Of a stretch of 64,000 bases of DNA, positions 33,799 through 42,306 are shown one piece after another. The notes beneath the pieces were generated by a model that saw only the letters and a list, made by a program, of their open reading frames with translations, was not told the DNA's origin and did not search any database. Each line of letters starts with the position of its first letter. The stretch's first letter is position 1. Source of the stretch: Mycobacterium sp. SMC-2 (GTDB lineage: Bacteria > Actinomycetota > Actinomycetes > Mycobacteriales > Mycobacteriaceae); NCBI RefSeq assembly GCF_025263485.1, contig NZ_CP079863.1:806001-870000 (forward strand). Direction: 5' to 3'. The translations under genes were made by a program, and so were the position numbers.

Positions 33799-34413
33799 TC
33801 AGGCCGTCGACTGCCGGGGGTGTATGAAAATGCCCTCCGCCTCGACCGTGACGCCATCCTCGTCGGCCAGGTGGCCGACGGCGAAAGTCTTGACCCCCTC
33901 GATGCGCTCGACATGAGCCTGCGCGCGCAACGGCCGCTCCAGCGCGGTTGGGCGCCTGTAGCGCAGGGTGAGGGTGCCGGTGTAGGCGGGCCTGTCCGGC
34001 TGGTGCGCCGTCGCGCCGAGCACATGGTCGAGCACCAGCGCGCAGACACCGCCGTGCACATGACCCGGCGGCCCTTCGTAGGCGGCGCCCAGGGCGAATT
34101 CCGACCACACCAGTCCGTCGGGCTCGTGATGGACCACCAAGGGCGGCGCCACCGGGTTACGCACGCCGACGACCGCGTTGCCCCACGCGATGGTCTGGCC
34201 ATCGGGCAGGTAGTGCACGCCGACGGGCCCCGGCGGTGCCGTCTCGCTCAATTCCGCTGTGGCCGCGTCGACCTTCGCCTGCGCCGCCGCCACCGCCGCG
34301 GGTTCGGCTTCGGTGCGGATGCTGACGTCGACGAGTCGGCGGATTGACTCGGCCAGCGGCGCGTACACCGACTCGAGCCGGCTGAGATCGATGCAGGGCG
34401 TTTGGTCATGCAT
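33799..34413 (-). CDS. PaaI family hotdog-fold thioesterase
   Basis: A 204-residue hotdog-fold protein with the active-site helix region GHVHGGVCALVLDHVLG and a longer N-terminal helical part (1-80). Members hydrolyse acyl-CoA or acyl-carrier thioesters. The context gives no specific acyl chain. It is divergent from the SDR gene at 34455, with 41 bp between starts, so the two probably share a compact promoter region. Confidence 0.85.
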   Translation of the reverse strand: MHDQTPCIDLSRLESVYAPLAESIRRLVDVSIRTEAEPAAVAAAQAKVDAATAELSETAPPGPVGVHYLPDGQTIAWGNAVVGVRNPVAPPLVVHHEPDGLVWSEFALGAAYEGPPGHVHGGVCALVLDHVLGATAHQPDRPAYTGTLTLRYRRPTALERPLRAQAHVERIEGVKTFAVGHLADEDGVTVEAEGIFIHPRQSTA

Positions 34414-34454
34414 CTCGGCAACCTAACAGGACCCCGCCTGGTAAGAACGGAGCG

Positions 34455-35306
34455 ATGGGCACTTATGCGGTCACCGGATCGGCATCCGGCATGGGCTACG
34501 AGACCGCGCAGCGGCTCAAGGCCGACGGGCACACCGTCATCGGCGTCGACATCAAGGACGCCGATATCATCGCCGACCTGTCGACGCCGCAGGGACGCGA
34601 AGAGGCCGCCGACGGCGTGCTGGCGGCCTCGGGCGGCAAGCTCGACGGTGCGGTGCTGGCCGCCGGCCTCGGACCCAGCCCCGGTCCGGACCGGGTACGC
34701 CAGATCGGTCAGGTCAATTATTTCGGCGTGGTCGAGCTTCTCATCGCCTGGCGACCGGCACTGGCCGCGGCCGAATGCGCGAAAGTGGTCGTCGTGGCGA
34801 GCAACTCGACGACGACCGTGCCCCTCGTCCCGCGCCGAACGGTCAGCGCCCTGCTCGCCCATGACGGCGACAAGGCCCTGCGGTCGGTGCGGCTCTTCGG
34901 TCCGGGCGCACCGACGATGATGTACGCGGCATCAAAGATCGCCGTCAGTCGCTGGGTGCGGCGGCACGCGGTGCTGCCGGAATGGGCGGGCCTGGGTGTG
35001 CGCTTGAATGCCCTGGCGCCGGGGGCCATCATGACGCCGCTGCTGCAAGAACAGCTGGCGACGCCGCGGCAGGCCAAGGCCGTCCGGTCGTTCCCGGTGC
35101 CGGTCGGTGGCTTCGGCCAGGCGCGGCACATGGCCGACTGGATGTGTTTCATGCTGTCGGATTCCGCCGAATTCCTCTGCGGCAGCGTGGTATTCGTTGA
35201 CGGCGGCACCGACGCGTATTTCCGGGCGGACGATTGGCCGAAAGCGCTGCCGACGCATCGGTTGCCGGGCTATCTGCGCCGGTTCCGGCGTTCCACGGGC
35301 ATGTGA
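34455..35306 (+). CDS. SDR family oxidoreductase
   Basis: A 283-residue SDR with a short N-terminus straight into YAVTGSASGMG. It has a compact second strand (VIGVDIKDADIIADLS) typical of the 3-alpha-hydroxysteroid dehydrogenase-like SDRs and active-site YAASK at about 157-161. The C-terminal tail is arginine-rich (LRRFRRSTGM). Steroid activity is possible from subgroup resemblance but is not shown. The downstream 550 bp hold no intact gene. Confidence 0.88.
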   Translation: MGTYAVTGSASGMGYETAQRLKADGHTVIGVDIKDADIIADLSTPQGREEAADGVLAASGGKLDGAVLAAGLGPSPGPDRVRQIGQVNYFGVVELLIAWRPALAAAECAKVVVVASNSTTTVPLVPRRTVSALLAHDGDKALRSVRLFGPGAPTMMYAASKIAVSRWVRRHAVLPEWAGLGVRLNALAPGAIMTPLLQEQLATPRQAKAVRSFPVPVGGFGQARHMADWMCFMLSDSAEFLCGSVVFVDGGTDAYFRADDWPKALPTHRLPGYLRRFRRSTGM

Positions 35307-35636
35307 CGGCGCACGCGCGCGCCCGCGGCTGTGCGCCTCGCCACATTAGGACTTTTCGTGGGGTTAACCGCGGCGCGGCGGATTGGTAAAGCGGCTCGGG
35401 TGCAATTCAATGAGTCCGCGCACCGGCCGAACAGACGAAGGATCGAAACCGTGGCAACACTGCCGTCCTGGATCAGCCAGAGCCCTACCAAATCCGATGC
35501 GGTGACACCGATGAAGGCGCGCGCCTGTGATGCCCTGCAGGCGCTGCTGAGAAGCCGGCCGCGCCGCGGACTCGTCGACGTGACGCTCATGCGACGGGGC
35601 GCGGAGCGCTGCTGACCATGCCGTAAGCATGAAAGG

Positions 35637-35652
35637 TCTGCCCGAAGGCAGA
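35637..35652 (-). terminator. UUCG-loop hairpin after a minus-strand stop codon
   Basis: On the minus strand TCTGCC-TTCG-GGCAGA forms a six-pair stem with the extra-stable UUCG tetraloop, extendable by a wobble and a G-C pair, followed by CCTTTC. It lies 9 bp past a TAA (35661-35663). The form is that of a rho-independent terminator for leftward transcription. Confidence 0.6.
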
Positions 35653-35660
35653 TCCCCGTC

Positions 35661-35815
35661 TTACGACGATGGGTCAATCAGGCCCTTGCGGATGGCCTCG
35701 CCCAAAAATGGGCTTGCTGGACTTCGGACAGACCACCGGGTTCCCCCGGCATCCACCACGATCGCACCGCCGCGGCCGGCGGCTCGACGGTCGAAGGTCC
35801 CCAATGCCTCGGCCG
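35661..35815 (-). pseudogene. Possible 3' fragment of an unidentified gene
   Basis: About 50 codons open to a TAA at 35661, reading ...GGAIVVDAGGTRWSVRSP.. and ending FLGEAIRKGLIDPSS, with high third-position GC. A stop codon closes the frame upstream and no start is present, so it can only be the tail of a lost gene. The terminator-like hairpin right behind it supports a former gene end. I do not recognise the family. Confidence 0.35.
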
Positions 35816-35859
35816 AAGGTCACATCCACACCGACGGCCGGCGTGTTTGGATAGCGGTT

Positions 35860-36333
35860 ATGTCCGACATGGAAGCCGAATGCATCGTGAGCGCCACGCG
35901 CGTCATCGCGGCCAACGCCGCGCGGATTTTCGAACTGATCGCCGATCCCGCTCGCCAGCCGAGCTGGGACGGCAACAATAACCTCGCCTCGTCCGCTCCC
36001 GGGCAACGAGTCCGTGCGGTCGGTGACGTGTTCAAGACAACGCTGACGAGCGGTGCCGTGCGCGAGAACCACGTCGTGGAATTCGTCGAAGGCAGCAAAA
36101 TCGCTTGGCGCCCAGCGGAACCCGGAAAGCAGCCGCCCGGTCACCTGTGGCGCTGGGAGCTCAGCCCGGTGAATGCCGAACTCACCACGGTGACTCACAC
36201 CTACGATTGGACGGCGCTGGCCGACCCCACCCGCCTCGAGCGCGCTCGTGCGACGACGCCGGACATGTTGCGCGAATCCATGGACCGGCTGGCCGTGCTC
36301 GCGCAAGCCCCGGACGCGGGAGGGCAAGGCTGA
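35860..36333 (+). CDS. SRPBCC family protein
   Basis: A 157-residue Bet v1/START-like protein (ATRVIAANAARIFELIADPARQPSWDGN) with a C-terminal helix. The ATG at 35860 gives the usual domain start; the frame extends to 35629 but through decayed sequence. It resembles the SRPBCC protein at 19042 in the W-R-P-HLWRWEL and THTYDW segments. It ends one base before the next SDR gene begins, so they are an operon. Confidence 0.87.
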   Translation: MSDMEAECIVSATRVIAANAARIFELIADPARQPSWDGNNNLASSAPGQRVRAVGDVFKTTLTSGAVRENHVVEFVEGSKIAWRPAEPGKQPPGHLWRWELSPVNAELTTVTHTYDWTALADPTRLERARATTPDMLRESMDRLAVLAQAPDAGGQG

Positions 36334-36334
36334 C

Positions 36335-37141
36335 ATGGCGCTTCCATCTCCCGGGGACGGCCGGGCTGCCCTCATCACGGGCGCGTCGTCGGGCATCGGC
36401 GAACAGTTTGCTGAAATCCTGGCCCGTCGCGGCTACCACGTGGTGCTCGTCGCCCGCAGCGCCGACCGCCTCGAAGCGCTCGCCGGGCGGCTGGGCGAGC
36501 AAGCGCATCCGCTGCCGGCCGACCTGTCCGACCGCACCGAACGAGCGGCCCTGCCCGACCGTGTCGCGGCCCTCGGGCTGATGCCCGACATCCTCGTCAA
36601 CAACGCCGGATTCTCGACGCTCGGGCTCGTCGCGGAATCGGTTCCCGAACAAGAACTCAACCTTGTCGACGTCGACGTGGCGGCAATCGTGGACCTGTGC
36701 AGCCGATTCCTGCCGGGCATGGTGGACCGCCATCGAGGCGCCGTCCTGAATGTGGCGTCGCTGGCCGCGTTCGGCCCTCTGCCGGGCCAGGCGGCCTATG
36801 GCGCCGCCAAGGCGTTCGTGTTGTCCTACACGCACAGCCTGCGCGGTGAGCTGCGCGGCACCGGGGTCAGCGCGACCGCACTGTGCCCGGGACCCGTGGA
36901 CACCGGATTCGGTGAGGCGGCGGGTTTCTCCAAGGAGGAAGCCGAGGCCGCCCTGCCGCGCGTGATGTGGGTCCCCGCCGACAGGGTGGCGCAGGCCGGA
37001 ATCGACGGGCTAGCGGCCGGCAAGGCGGTCGTCATTCCCGGTCGGGTGAACCGCGCGGCGGCGGCCCTGTTCCGTATCGCGCCCCCCGAGCTGCTGTTGC
37101 CGCTGCTGACGCGCGGCCATCCGGCCCTGAAGCGAAAGTGA
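36335..37141 (+). CDS. SDR family oxidoreductase (DltE-like ketoreductase)
   Basis: A 268-residue SDR with GASSGIG (16-22), basic VARSADR after the second strand (NADP preference), NNAGFS and YGAAK active site. The final 40 residues (VNRAAAALFRIAPPELLLPLLTRGH) resemble the membrane-associating tail of the YqjQ/DltE-like ketoreductases. It starts one base after the SRPBCC stop. It is convergent with the methyltransferase gene, with a 1-bp gap between stops. Confidence 0.9.
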   Translation: MALPSPGDGRAALITGASSGIGEQFAEILARRGYHVVLVARSADRLEALAGRLGEQAHPLPADLSDRTERAALPDRVAALGLMPDILVNNAGFSTLGLVAESVPEQELNLVDVDVAAIVDLCSRFLPGMVDRHRGAVLNVASLAAFGPLPGQAAYGAAKAFVLSYTHSLRGELRGTGVSATALCPGPVDTGFGEAAGFSKEEAEAALPRVMWVPADRVAQAGIDGLAAGKAVVIPGRVNRAAAALFRIAPPELLLPLLTRGHPALKRK

Positions 37142-37142
37142 G

Positions 37143-37889
37143 TCAGCCCTTCTTGCCGCGCACCCACTGAAAAGTGCCGTAGTTCTTCACCCGCACGCTG
37201 ACGAACCCATTGCTTTCCAGCATGTCGCCGATTTCGTCGTCGTCGAACACGTGCGCACCGACGTTCGGCAGCCTGTGCCAAAGCCGGGCGGCCCGCCCGA
37301 CAGTCGGGACCAGAATGGCCGCTCGGCCGCCCGGCCGCAGCACCCGCGCCATCTCGGCGATGGCCGCCGCCGGATTCGGCACCAGCTGCAGCACACCGAT
37401 CGAGACCACGACATCAACGGTGTTGTCGCGCAGCGGCAGTCGTTGCGCGTCGGCCTTGATGAAGCCGACCTGCGGCCCCGCTTCGTTGCGGACGGCGCGC
37501 GCGAGCATGGGCTCGGAGATGTCGACGCCCAGGGCCAACCCATCCGGGCCGGCCGCGCGTGCCAGCGACGCGGTGACGTTGCCCGGACCCGAACCGACGT
37601 CCAGCGCGATGCCACCCGGTGGGATGTTCAGCCACTCGATTGGCAGTCGCCACAAACTGAACAGCCGCCGGGACATGGCTTGGGCGTTGTCGTAGAGCAT
37701 CGAGCCGATCGATGATGCCCACACCGCCTGGATCGGGCCGGTGTTTTTCGCGACGCCGTCGGCCTCGGCGGATCCGCTGCCGAGCAGGTCGAGATAACCC
37801 TTGCTCACGTCGGGATCGGCCGGCGGGTCGGCCAGCAGTTCCAGTGCCCGCCGCAGCGCGGGAGGCGGCGAGATGTGCGTGCCCGTCAT
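37143..37889 (-). CDS. Class I SAM-dependent methyltransferase
   Basis: A 248-residue methyltransferase. The SAM motif I is ALDVGSGPGNVTASLA, followed by GVDISEPML (motif II acid), KADAQRLPLRDNTVDVVVS and the ARVLRPGGR strand of the UbiE/type-11 fold. A ~90-residue N-terminal helical part may form the substrate lid. The start ATG 37889 has GAAGGAG seven bases upstream and was preferred over GTG 37907. Substrate is unknown. It lies upstream of neither partner tightly: the LipJ-like gene is 85 bp away in the same direction. Confidence 0.88.
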   Translation of the reverse strand: MTGTHISPPPALRRALELLADPPADPDVSKGYLDLLGSGSAEADGVAKNTGPIQAVWASSIGSMLYDNAQAMSRRLFSLWRLPIEWLNIPPGGIALDVGSGPGNVTASLARAAGPDGLALGVDISEPMLARAVRNEAGPQVGFIKADAQRLPLRDNTVDVVVSIGVLQLVPNPAAAIAEMARVLRPGGRAAILVPTVGRAARLWHRLPNVGAHVFDDDEIGDMLESNGFVSVRVKNYGTFQWVRGKKG

Positions 37890-37974
37890 GCGTACTCCTT
37901 CAACCAAACACCAAGCGGTGCACGGGAATCGATCGGAAGGCGCCCGTTGGCAGCTTACGCCGAGCCGCGTTTGT

Positions 37975-39351
37975 TCACCGCCGGACGATCGCGTGCTCGT
38001 GCATCAGGGAGTACAGCCGCCACTGGCCGGGCACGCCCTTGAGCGCCGTTTCGCCGCGGTCGCCGAAGCGGTGTCGCGATCCGGTGACGATGTCGCGCAG
38101 CGTGGAGGACACCAGCACCTCGCCGGGTCCGGCCAGTGCCGCCACCCGCGCGCCGATGTGGACGGCCATGCCGGCGACGTCGTTGCCGCGCACCTCCACT
38201 TCGCCGGCGTGAATGCCCACCCGCACCTCGATGCCGAGCACACGGACCGCGTCGATGATCGCGTCGGCGCAGGCGATCGCGGCGCTCGGGCTGCTGAATG
38301 TCGCGACGAATCCGTCTCCGGCCGTGTTGACTTCGCGGCCGGCGAATCGCTGTAGCTCGTGGCGAACGAGGGTGTCGTGGTTGTCGAGCAGGTCGCGCCA
38401 GCGGTGATCGCCGAGCAGCGCCGCGCGCTCGGTTGAGCCGACGATGTCGGTGAACACGATCGTGGTGAGCAGGCGCTCGGCGTCGGAGACACCGCGCACG
38501 CCGGTGATGAACTCCTCGATCTCGTCGAGGACGGGGGCGGTGTCGCCGACCCAGTACAGGGCGTCCTGACCCGGGCACTCGACGAGGCGCGCTCCGGGGA
38601 TGTGCGCGGCGAGATAGTGGGCGTGCTCGACCGGGCTGAAGGCCTGGTTGTCGCGGTGCAAAATCAGCGTCGGCACGGCGACACGGGGAAGCCTGTCGCG
38701 GACGTCGCCCTCCCTGACCTTGTTGATGAACGCGCGAGCCATGCTGGGGGACGCGGCCCGGTTGCCGGCCATGTCCCACCACGAGCGGAACGCGGCGTCG
38801 CCCGCCACGGAGGGCGCGATGATGCCGAGCATGTCGAACCCCTGCTCGACGGCGTCCGGCTCCATCCCGACCGTCGTGAAGCGGTCCGCGTCGTCGAGGT
38901 CGCTGCCAATGGGGTAGTCGGGACCACGCAGCGTTCGCGCCGCGCCATTCGCGATCACCAGGCTGTGCACCCGGTCGGAGTGCTCGGACGCGAGAACCAC
39001 ACCGGTCAGCGACGTGAAACCCGGGGCGAAGATCGTTGCGCGCTCGGATCCCACCGCGTTCATGACCGCGATCGCGTCCTGGGCCCACGATTCCGGGCCG
39101 AGCATGTCCAGCGACGCGACCCGCGACGACAGGCCGATGCCGCGCTGGTCGAAGCGGATCACCCGGCAGAACGACGCCAGCCGCCGGTGGAACCGGTACA
39201 TCGACGGCTCCAGGTCGACGCAGTCGATCGGGATTAACGGGCCCGGCAGCACGAGCAGGTCGATCGGGCCATCGCCGAAGACCTGGTAGGCGATGTCGAT
39301 CTCGCCGCAGCTTGCGTACCGGGTCCGCGGAGCCGCGGAACTCCCAGCCAC
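37975..39351 (-). CDS. lipJ: LipJ-like alpha/beta hydrolase-adenylate cyclase fusion
   Basis: A 458-residue fusion closely resembling M. tuberculosis Rv1900c (LipJ). Residues 1-285 are an alpha/beta hydrolase domain, 295-455 a class III nucleotide cyclase domain. Metal aspartates are D302 (VFTDIVGST) and D346 (NTAGDGF). The substrate-selecting Lys is replaced by Asn342, as reported for Rv1900c, which works with a non-canonical base-recognition set. In the hydrolase half the elbow reads IFAPGFTS with Gly where Ser is expected, and the His region reads QDALYWVGD, so hydrolytic activity is doubtful. It probably senses a ligand and makes cAMP. The alternative frame ending at 37955 is a shadow. 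Confidence 0.9.
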   Translation of the reverse strand: MAGSSAAPRTRYASCGEIDIAYQVFGDGPIDLLVLPGPLIPIDCVDLEPSMYRFHRRLASFCRVIRFDQRGIGLSSRVASLDMLGPESWAQDAIAVMNAVGSERATIFAPGFTSLTGVVLASEHSDRVHSLVIANGAARTLRGPDYPIGSDLDDADRFTTVGMEPDAVEQGFDMLGIIAPSVAGDAAFRSWWDMAGNRAASPSMARAFINKVREGDVRDRLPRVAVPTLILHRDNQAFSPVEHAHYLAAHIPGARLVECPGQDALYWVGDTAPVLDEIEEFITGVRGVSDAERLLTTIVFTDIVGSTERAALLGDHRWRDLLDNHDTLVRHELQRFAGREVNTAGDGFVATFSSPSAAIACADAIIDAVRVLGIEVRVGIHAGEVEVRGNDVAGMAVHIGARVAALAGPGEVLVSSTLRDIVTGSRHRFGDRGETALKGVPGQWRLYSLMHEHAIVRR

Positions 39352-39391
39352 GCACTCAGGCTAGTGCAGGTCACTGACATGCCATAGCGGG

Positions 39392-39985
39392 TCAGCGGCC
39401 GATGATCGCCACCAGGTAGCGGGCGGCGTACTCGCGGACGGCGGCGGGGTCGGACGTGTCGAGTCTTTCGGTGGGGAAGACGATGATGCCCAGCGCGACG
39501 CGAAGCAGGATGTCGGCGATGTTGGCCAGGTCGCGGTCGGGCATGTCGGCCCCGCACCGGCGCAGCGTGTGGGCGATCCCGTCGGCGAACCGGCCGATGG
39601 GGAATGTCTGCGATCGGGAGAACAAGCCCAACAGCTCGGGTTCGCTGTCGGCGATCCGCGAGTACAGCGGCGAGTCGTGGACCAGTCGCACCCCGAGCGC
39701 GAAGGCCTCGATCACGGCCTGCCGCGGGTCGCAGCCGGTGGTGGCGTGGTCTAGCGTGCTGAAGAACGATTCGGCCTCGCGCCGCACCACGTGCCCGAAC
39801 AGGTCGTCCTTGGTCGGAAAGCGGCGGTACACGGTGCTGCGACTGACGCCGGCGCGGGCGGCGACGTCTTCGATGTTGGCCCGGCGCACCCCGTAGGTCT
39901 CGAACACGGTGCGCGCGGTGTCCAGGATGGTGCGGTCGAGGTCGGTCCTTTCACCGAGATTGCCGTCAAGGCTGTGGTTCTTCAT
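39392..39985 (-). CDS. TetR family transcriptional regulator
   Basis: A 197-residue TetR protein with HTH NIEDVAARAGVSRSTVYRRFPTKDDL (about 37-62). The ligand domain has no recognisable specificity. It is divergent from the MpaB-type oxygenase gene at 40102, with a clear inverted repeat between them, so it likely represses itself and the oxygenase/reductase genes. The start ATG 39985 begins MKNHSLDGN. Confidence 0.92.
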   Translation of the reverse strand: MKNHSLDGNLGERTDLDRTILDTARTVFETYGVRRANIEDVAARAGVSRSTVYRRFPTKDDLFGHVVRREAESFFSTLDHATTGCDPRQAVIEAFALGVRLVHDSPLYSRIADSEPELLGLFSRSQTFPIGRFADGIAHTLRRCGADMPDRDLANIADILLRVALGIIVFPTERLDTSDPAAVREYAARYLVAIIGR

Positions 39986-40031
39986 GGATTACGCCCCTCA
40001 CGGCAATCTCGGCGCGGCGACGAAGCCCGTT

Positions 40032-40057
40032 TGACACAAAGATACGCATTTGTTTCA
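40032..40057. promoter_or_regulatory. TetR operator upstream of MpaB-type oxygenase
   Basis: TGACACAAA (40032-40040) and TTTGTTTCA (40049-40057) are inverted repeats with 8 of 9 bases matching around an 8-bp spacer. The site lies 46 bp before the TetR start and 44 bp before the oxygenase start, a position that would block both promoters. Confidence 0.7.
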
Positions 40058-40101
40058 CTGCTTCACAACGGGTGTGCGCGCGTGGGGGCGAGGAGATCGG
40101 G

Positions 40102-41034
40102 ATGACAGCGCAATGGGCTGGCCGGGATTTCGACACCGGTGTCCGGGAGGCGTTCCCCATGCCGGTCGACGGCCCGGCCGACGAGGCCGCGCGGCTCGGA
40201 CCCGGGTCCTTGATCTGGAAGTTCTACGGGGACAACCGGACCCAGTTCTTCGGGTTCCAACGCACCGCCGGCGTCGAGAACTGCATCGAACAGCTCGCCC
40301 AGGGCGTGCTGGACCACTCGGTGGTCTTCAGCGACACATTGGGGCGCGCCAAGCGGACCGCGCCGCCGCTGATGAAGACCGTCTACTCCGACGAGCCGCA
40401 CGAGTGGGGCCGCAAGGTGCGCGACTTCCACAAGACGATCAAGGGCACCATCAGTGACGGCTCGAGGTATCACGCGCTGAATCCCGAGCTGTTCTATTGG
40501 GCGCACGCGTCATTCGTCGACCAGGTCATCTACAACGCCGACACGTTCATCCGCCGGCTCTCCCATGCGGAGAAGGCGCGGATCTTCAACGAGGGCAAGG
40601 TCTGGTACAGCCTCTACGGCGTCAGCGACCGGGGCCAGCCGCGGACCTACGACGAGTTCCTCGCCTACTGGGACGAGATGCTGGAGCGATTCGTCCCGCA
40701 TAAGACCGTCTTGTACGGGACCGGCTACATCAGGAAGGGGATACCGGGCCCGCGCTGGATCCCGGGGCCGGTGTGGAAGGTGTTGTCCGCGCCGCTGAAC
40801 GCCTACACCCGTCTGGTCTTGGTGGGGACCATGCCGCCACGGATGCGCGAGGTCTGCCAGCTGGACTGGAATGCGAAGAAGGAGAGGCGATTCCAGCGGT
40901 TCGCCTCCGCCATGCGCGCGCTCAACCCGCTGATCAACCGGCTGCCCGTCGGGGTGATCTATACCCCGTGGGCGGCCGCGGCGTGGCGGCGCTCGGGCGT
41001 CGATCCGCGCCGGCTGCACAATCGCGCGGCTTAA
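40102..41034 (+). CDS. MpaB/LCP-like oxygenase family protein (DUF2236)
   Basis: A 310-residue helical protein of the MpaB/latex-clearing-protein superfamily. The conserved core reads HALNPELFYWAHASFVDQV at about 133-151, where family members place the residues around the heme. MpaB is a heme oxygenase that cleaves terpenoid side chains, and LCP cleaves rubber, so an oxygen-dependent attack on an alkene or isoprenoid is possible. The start ATG 40102 follows AGGAGA; the frame to 40072 adds nothing recognisable. Divergent from TetR, followed after 175 bp by the ligase/reductase pair. Confidence 0.82.
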   Translation: MTAQWAGRDFDTGVREAFPMPVDGPADEAARLGPGSLIWKFYGDNRTQFFGFQRTAGVENCIEQLAQGVLDHSVVFSDTLGRAKRTAPPLMKTVYSDEPHEWGRKVRDFHKTIKGTISDGSRYHALNPELFYWAHASFVDQVIYNADTFIRRLSHAEKARIFNEGKVWYSLYGVSDRGQPRTYDEFLAYWDEMLERFVPHKTVLYGTGYIRKGIPGPRWIPGPVWKVLSAPLNAYTRLVLVGTMPPRMREVCQLDWNAKKERRFQRFASAMRALNPLINRLPVGVIYTPWAAAAWRRSGVDPRRLHNRAA

Positions 41035-41209
41035 CAGCGGCGTTCGCGACGGTGATGCCGCCTTCCAACACCGCCCCTTGGCCTGACCGCGCGCCCGCCT
41101 GGCTTCGAAAGTGAACAGCGGGTACACGGCGCCGAAACTCCCTGCGAAGTAACTCAATACGGCCGCGGGCGCTTGGCGATCGGTTGGGGATGGGCAAGGA
41201 TCTCTTGAC

Positions 41210-42304
41210 GTGGCCGATATCGATTTCTCTTTGTTGGACGTTCCGAGGTCGGAACCGGTCGAGGATCCGGAGGCCTATCTGCGCGCGGCGATCGCCTGGC
41301 ACTTCGGGGAGGACACCGGGTCCGCGTTCTGGTTGCGGACCGCTGCGACGCTGGACTTCAACCCGCTGACCGACGTGAGGACGTTCGCCGATCTGCGGCT
41401 GTTTCCCAATCTGGTCAACGAATTGCGGGGTGTACCGGTGGAGGACCTGATTCCGCGCGGCTACGGGCAGCCGCCGCCGGTGCCCCAGATCTTCGAGTCC
41501 GGGGGCACGACCGGCGCCCCGAAACGCACTGTGCAGCTGCCGGATTGGGTAGCCCAGGTGGTGCGGTGGCAGACCGAGGACTTCGCCGCCGGGGGTTTCC
41601 ACCGCGGCCAAGGTTTCCTTTGCCTGATGCCGAGCGGCCCGCACGGGGTGGGCTATTTCTCGCGGCTGGTCTCCGAGCGGCTCGGCGCGACGTTCCACGC
41701 GATCGACATCGATCCCCGTTGGGTGAAAAAGCTCGCCGCCCGCGGCGCCGCCGCCGAAGTCGCCGCCTACCTCGACCATGTCGTCGAGCAGGCCGTGTTC
41801 GTGCTGCGGACCCAGAATGTGGCGAACCTGCATACCACCCCGCCCCTGCTGGAGGCCATGGCCCGGGACGACCGGGTGGTCGAGCTGCTGAACGACAAGA
41901 TCCGCTACCTGTTGCTCAGCGGCGCGCACGTGGACGCCGACACCCTCGACCTGCTCCGCGCCATCTTCCCGGCCACGACGATCACGATGGCCTTCGGCAG
42001 CACCATGGTGCTCTCCCAAGCCGTTACCCGAACCGGCGGCGGCGACGCGTTCGTGTTCGACCCGCGAACTCCGTACGTCGTGTTCTGGGTGGTCGATCCC
42101 GAGACCGGAGAACGGGTCCCGTACGGGGAGACCGGTCAAGTGGTGATGAACCACATCAGCAAGGGCATGTTCATCCCGAACAATTTGGAGCGCGACCTGG
42201 CGATCAGGATGCCCGGGCCGGCGGGCGAGCTCTGCGACTCGGTAAGCGAGGTGCGGCCGGTGTCCACCTTCGAGGGCGAGGCCGTCATCGAAGGCGTGTA
42301 CTGA
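41210..42304 (+). CDS. EhpF/LuxE-like carboxylate-activating (AMP-forming) protein
   Basis: A 364-residue atypical member of the ANL (adenylate-forming) superfamily. The phosphate loop is SGGTTGAPKRT (97-107). AFGSTM near 263-268 is the counterpart of the YGxTE motif, and GETGQVV follows. It stops near 360 residues, lacking the usual ~120-residue C-terminal lid domain, like EhpF of the phenazine griseoluteic acid pathway and LuxE. Expected role: activation of a carboxylate as adenylate for the reductase encoded next. The start is GTG 41210 with AAGGA about 11 bp upstream. The next gene starts 2 bp after its stop. Confidence 0.72.
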   Translation: MADIDFSLLDVPRSEPVEDPEAYLRAAIAWHFGEDTGSAFWLRTAATLDFNPLTDVRTFADLRLFPNLVNELRGVPVEDLIPRGYGQPPPVPQIFESGGTTGAPKRTVQLPDWVAQVVRWQTEDFAAGGFHRGQGFLCLMPSGPHGVGYFSRLVSERLGATFHAIDIDPRWVKKLAARGAAAEVAAYLDHVVEQAVFVLRTQNVANLHTTPPLLEAMARDDRVVELLNDKIRYLLLSGAHVDADTLDLLRAIFPATTITMAFGSTMVLSQAVTRTGGGDAFVFDPRTPYVVFWVVDPETGERVPYGETGQVVMNHISKGMFIPNNLERDLAIRMPGPAGELCDSVSEVRPVSTFEGEAVIEGVY

Positions 42305-42306
42305 AC

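Larger units (their letters stand above)
35307..35859. other. 553-bp stretch without an intact gene
   Basis: No frame here has both a start and recognisable content. The plus-strand frame from 35331 to 35615 (94 codons) has no family I know and uneven codon use. On the minus strand a short open segment at 35661-35815 looks like a gene 3' end followed by a stable hairpin. I read the stretch as decayed coding DNA, with the promoter of the SRPBCC gene near its right end. Confidence 0.6.

Noticed and set aside
35331..35615. 94-codon plus-strand frame in the gene-poor stretch
   Set aside because: No ribosome site, mixed codon use and no similarity I recognise; treated as decayed DNA.
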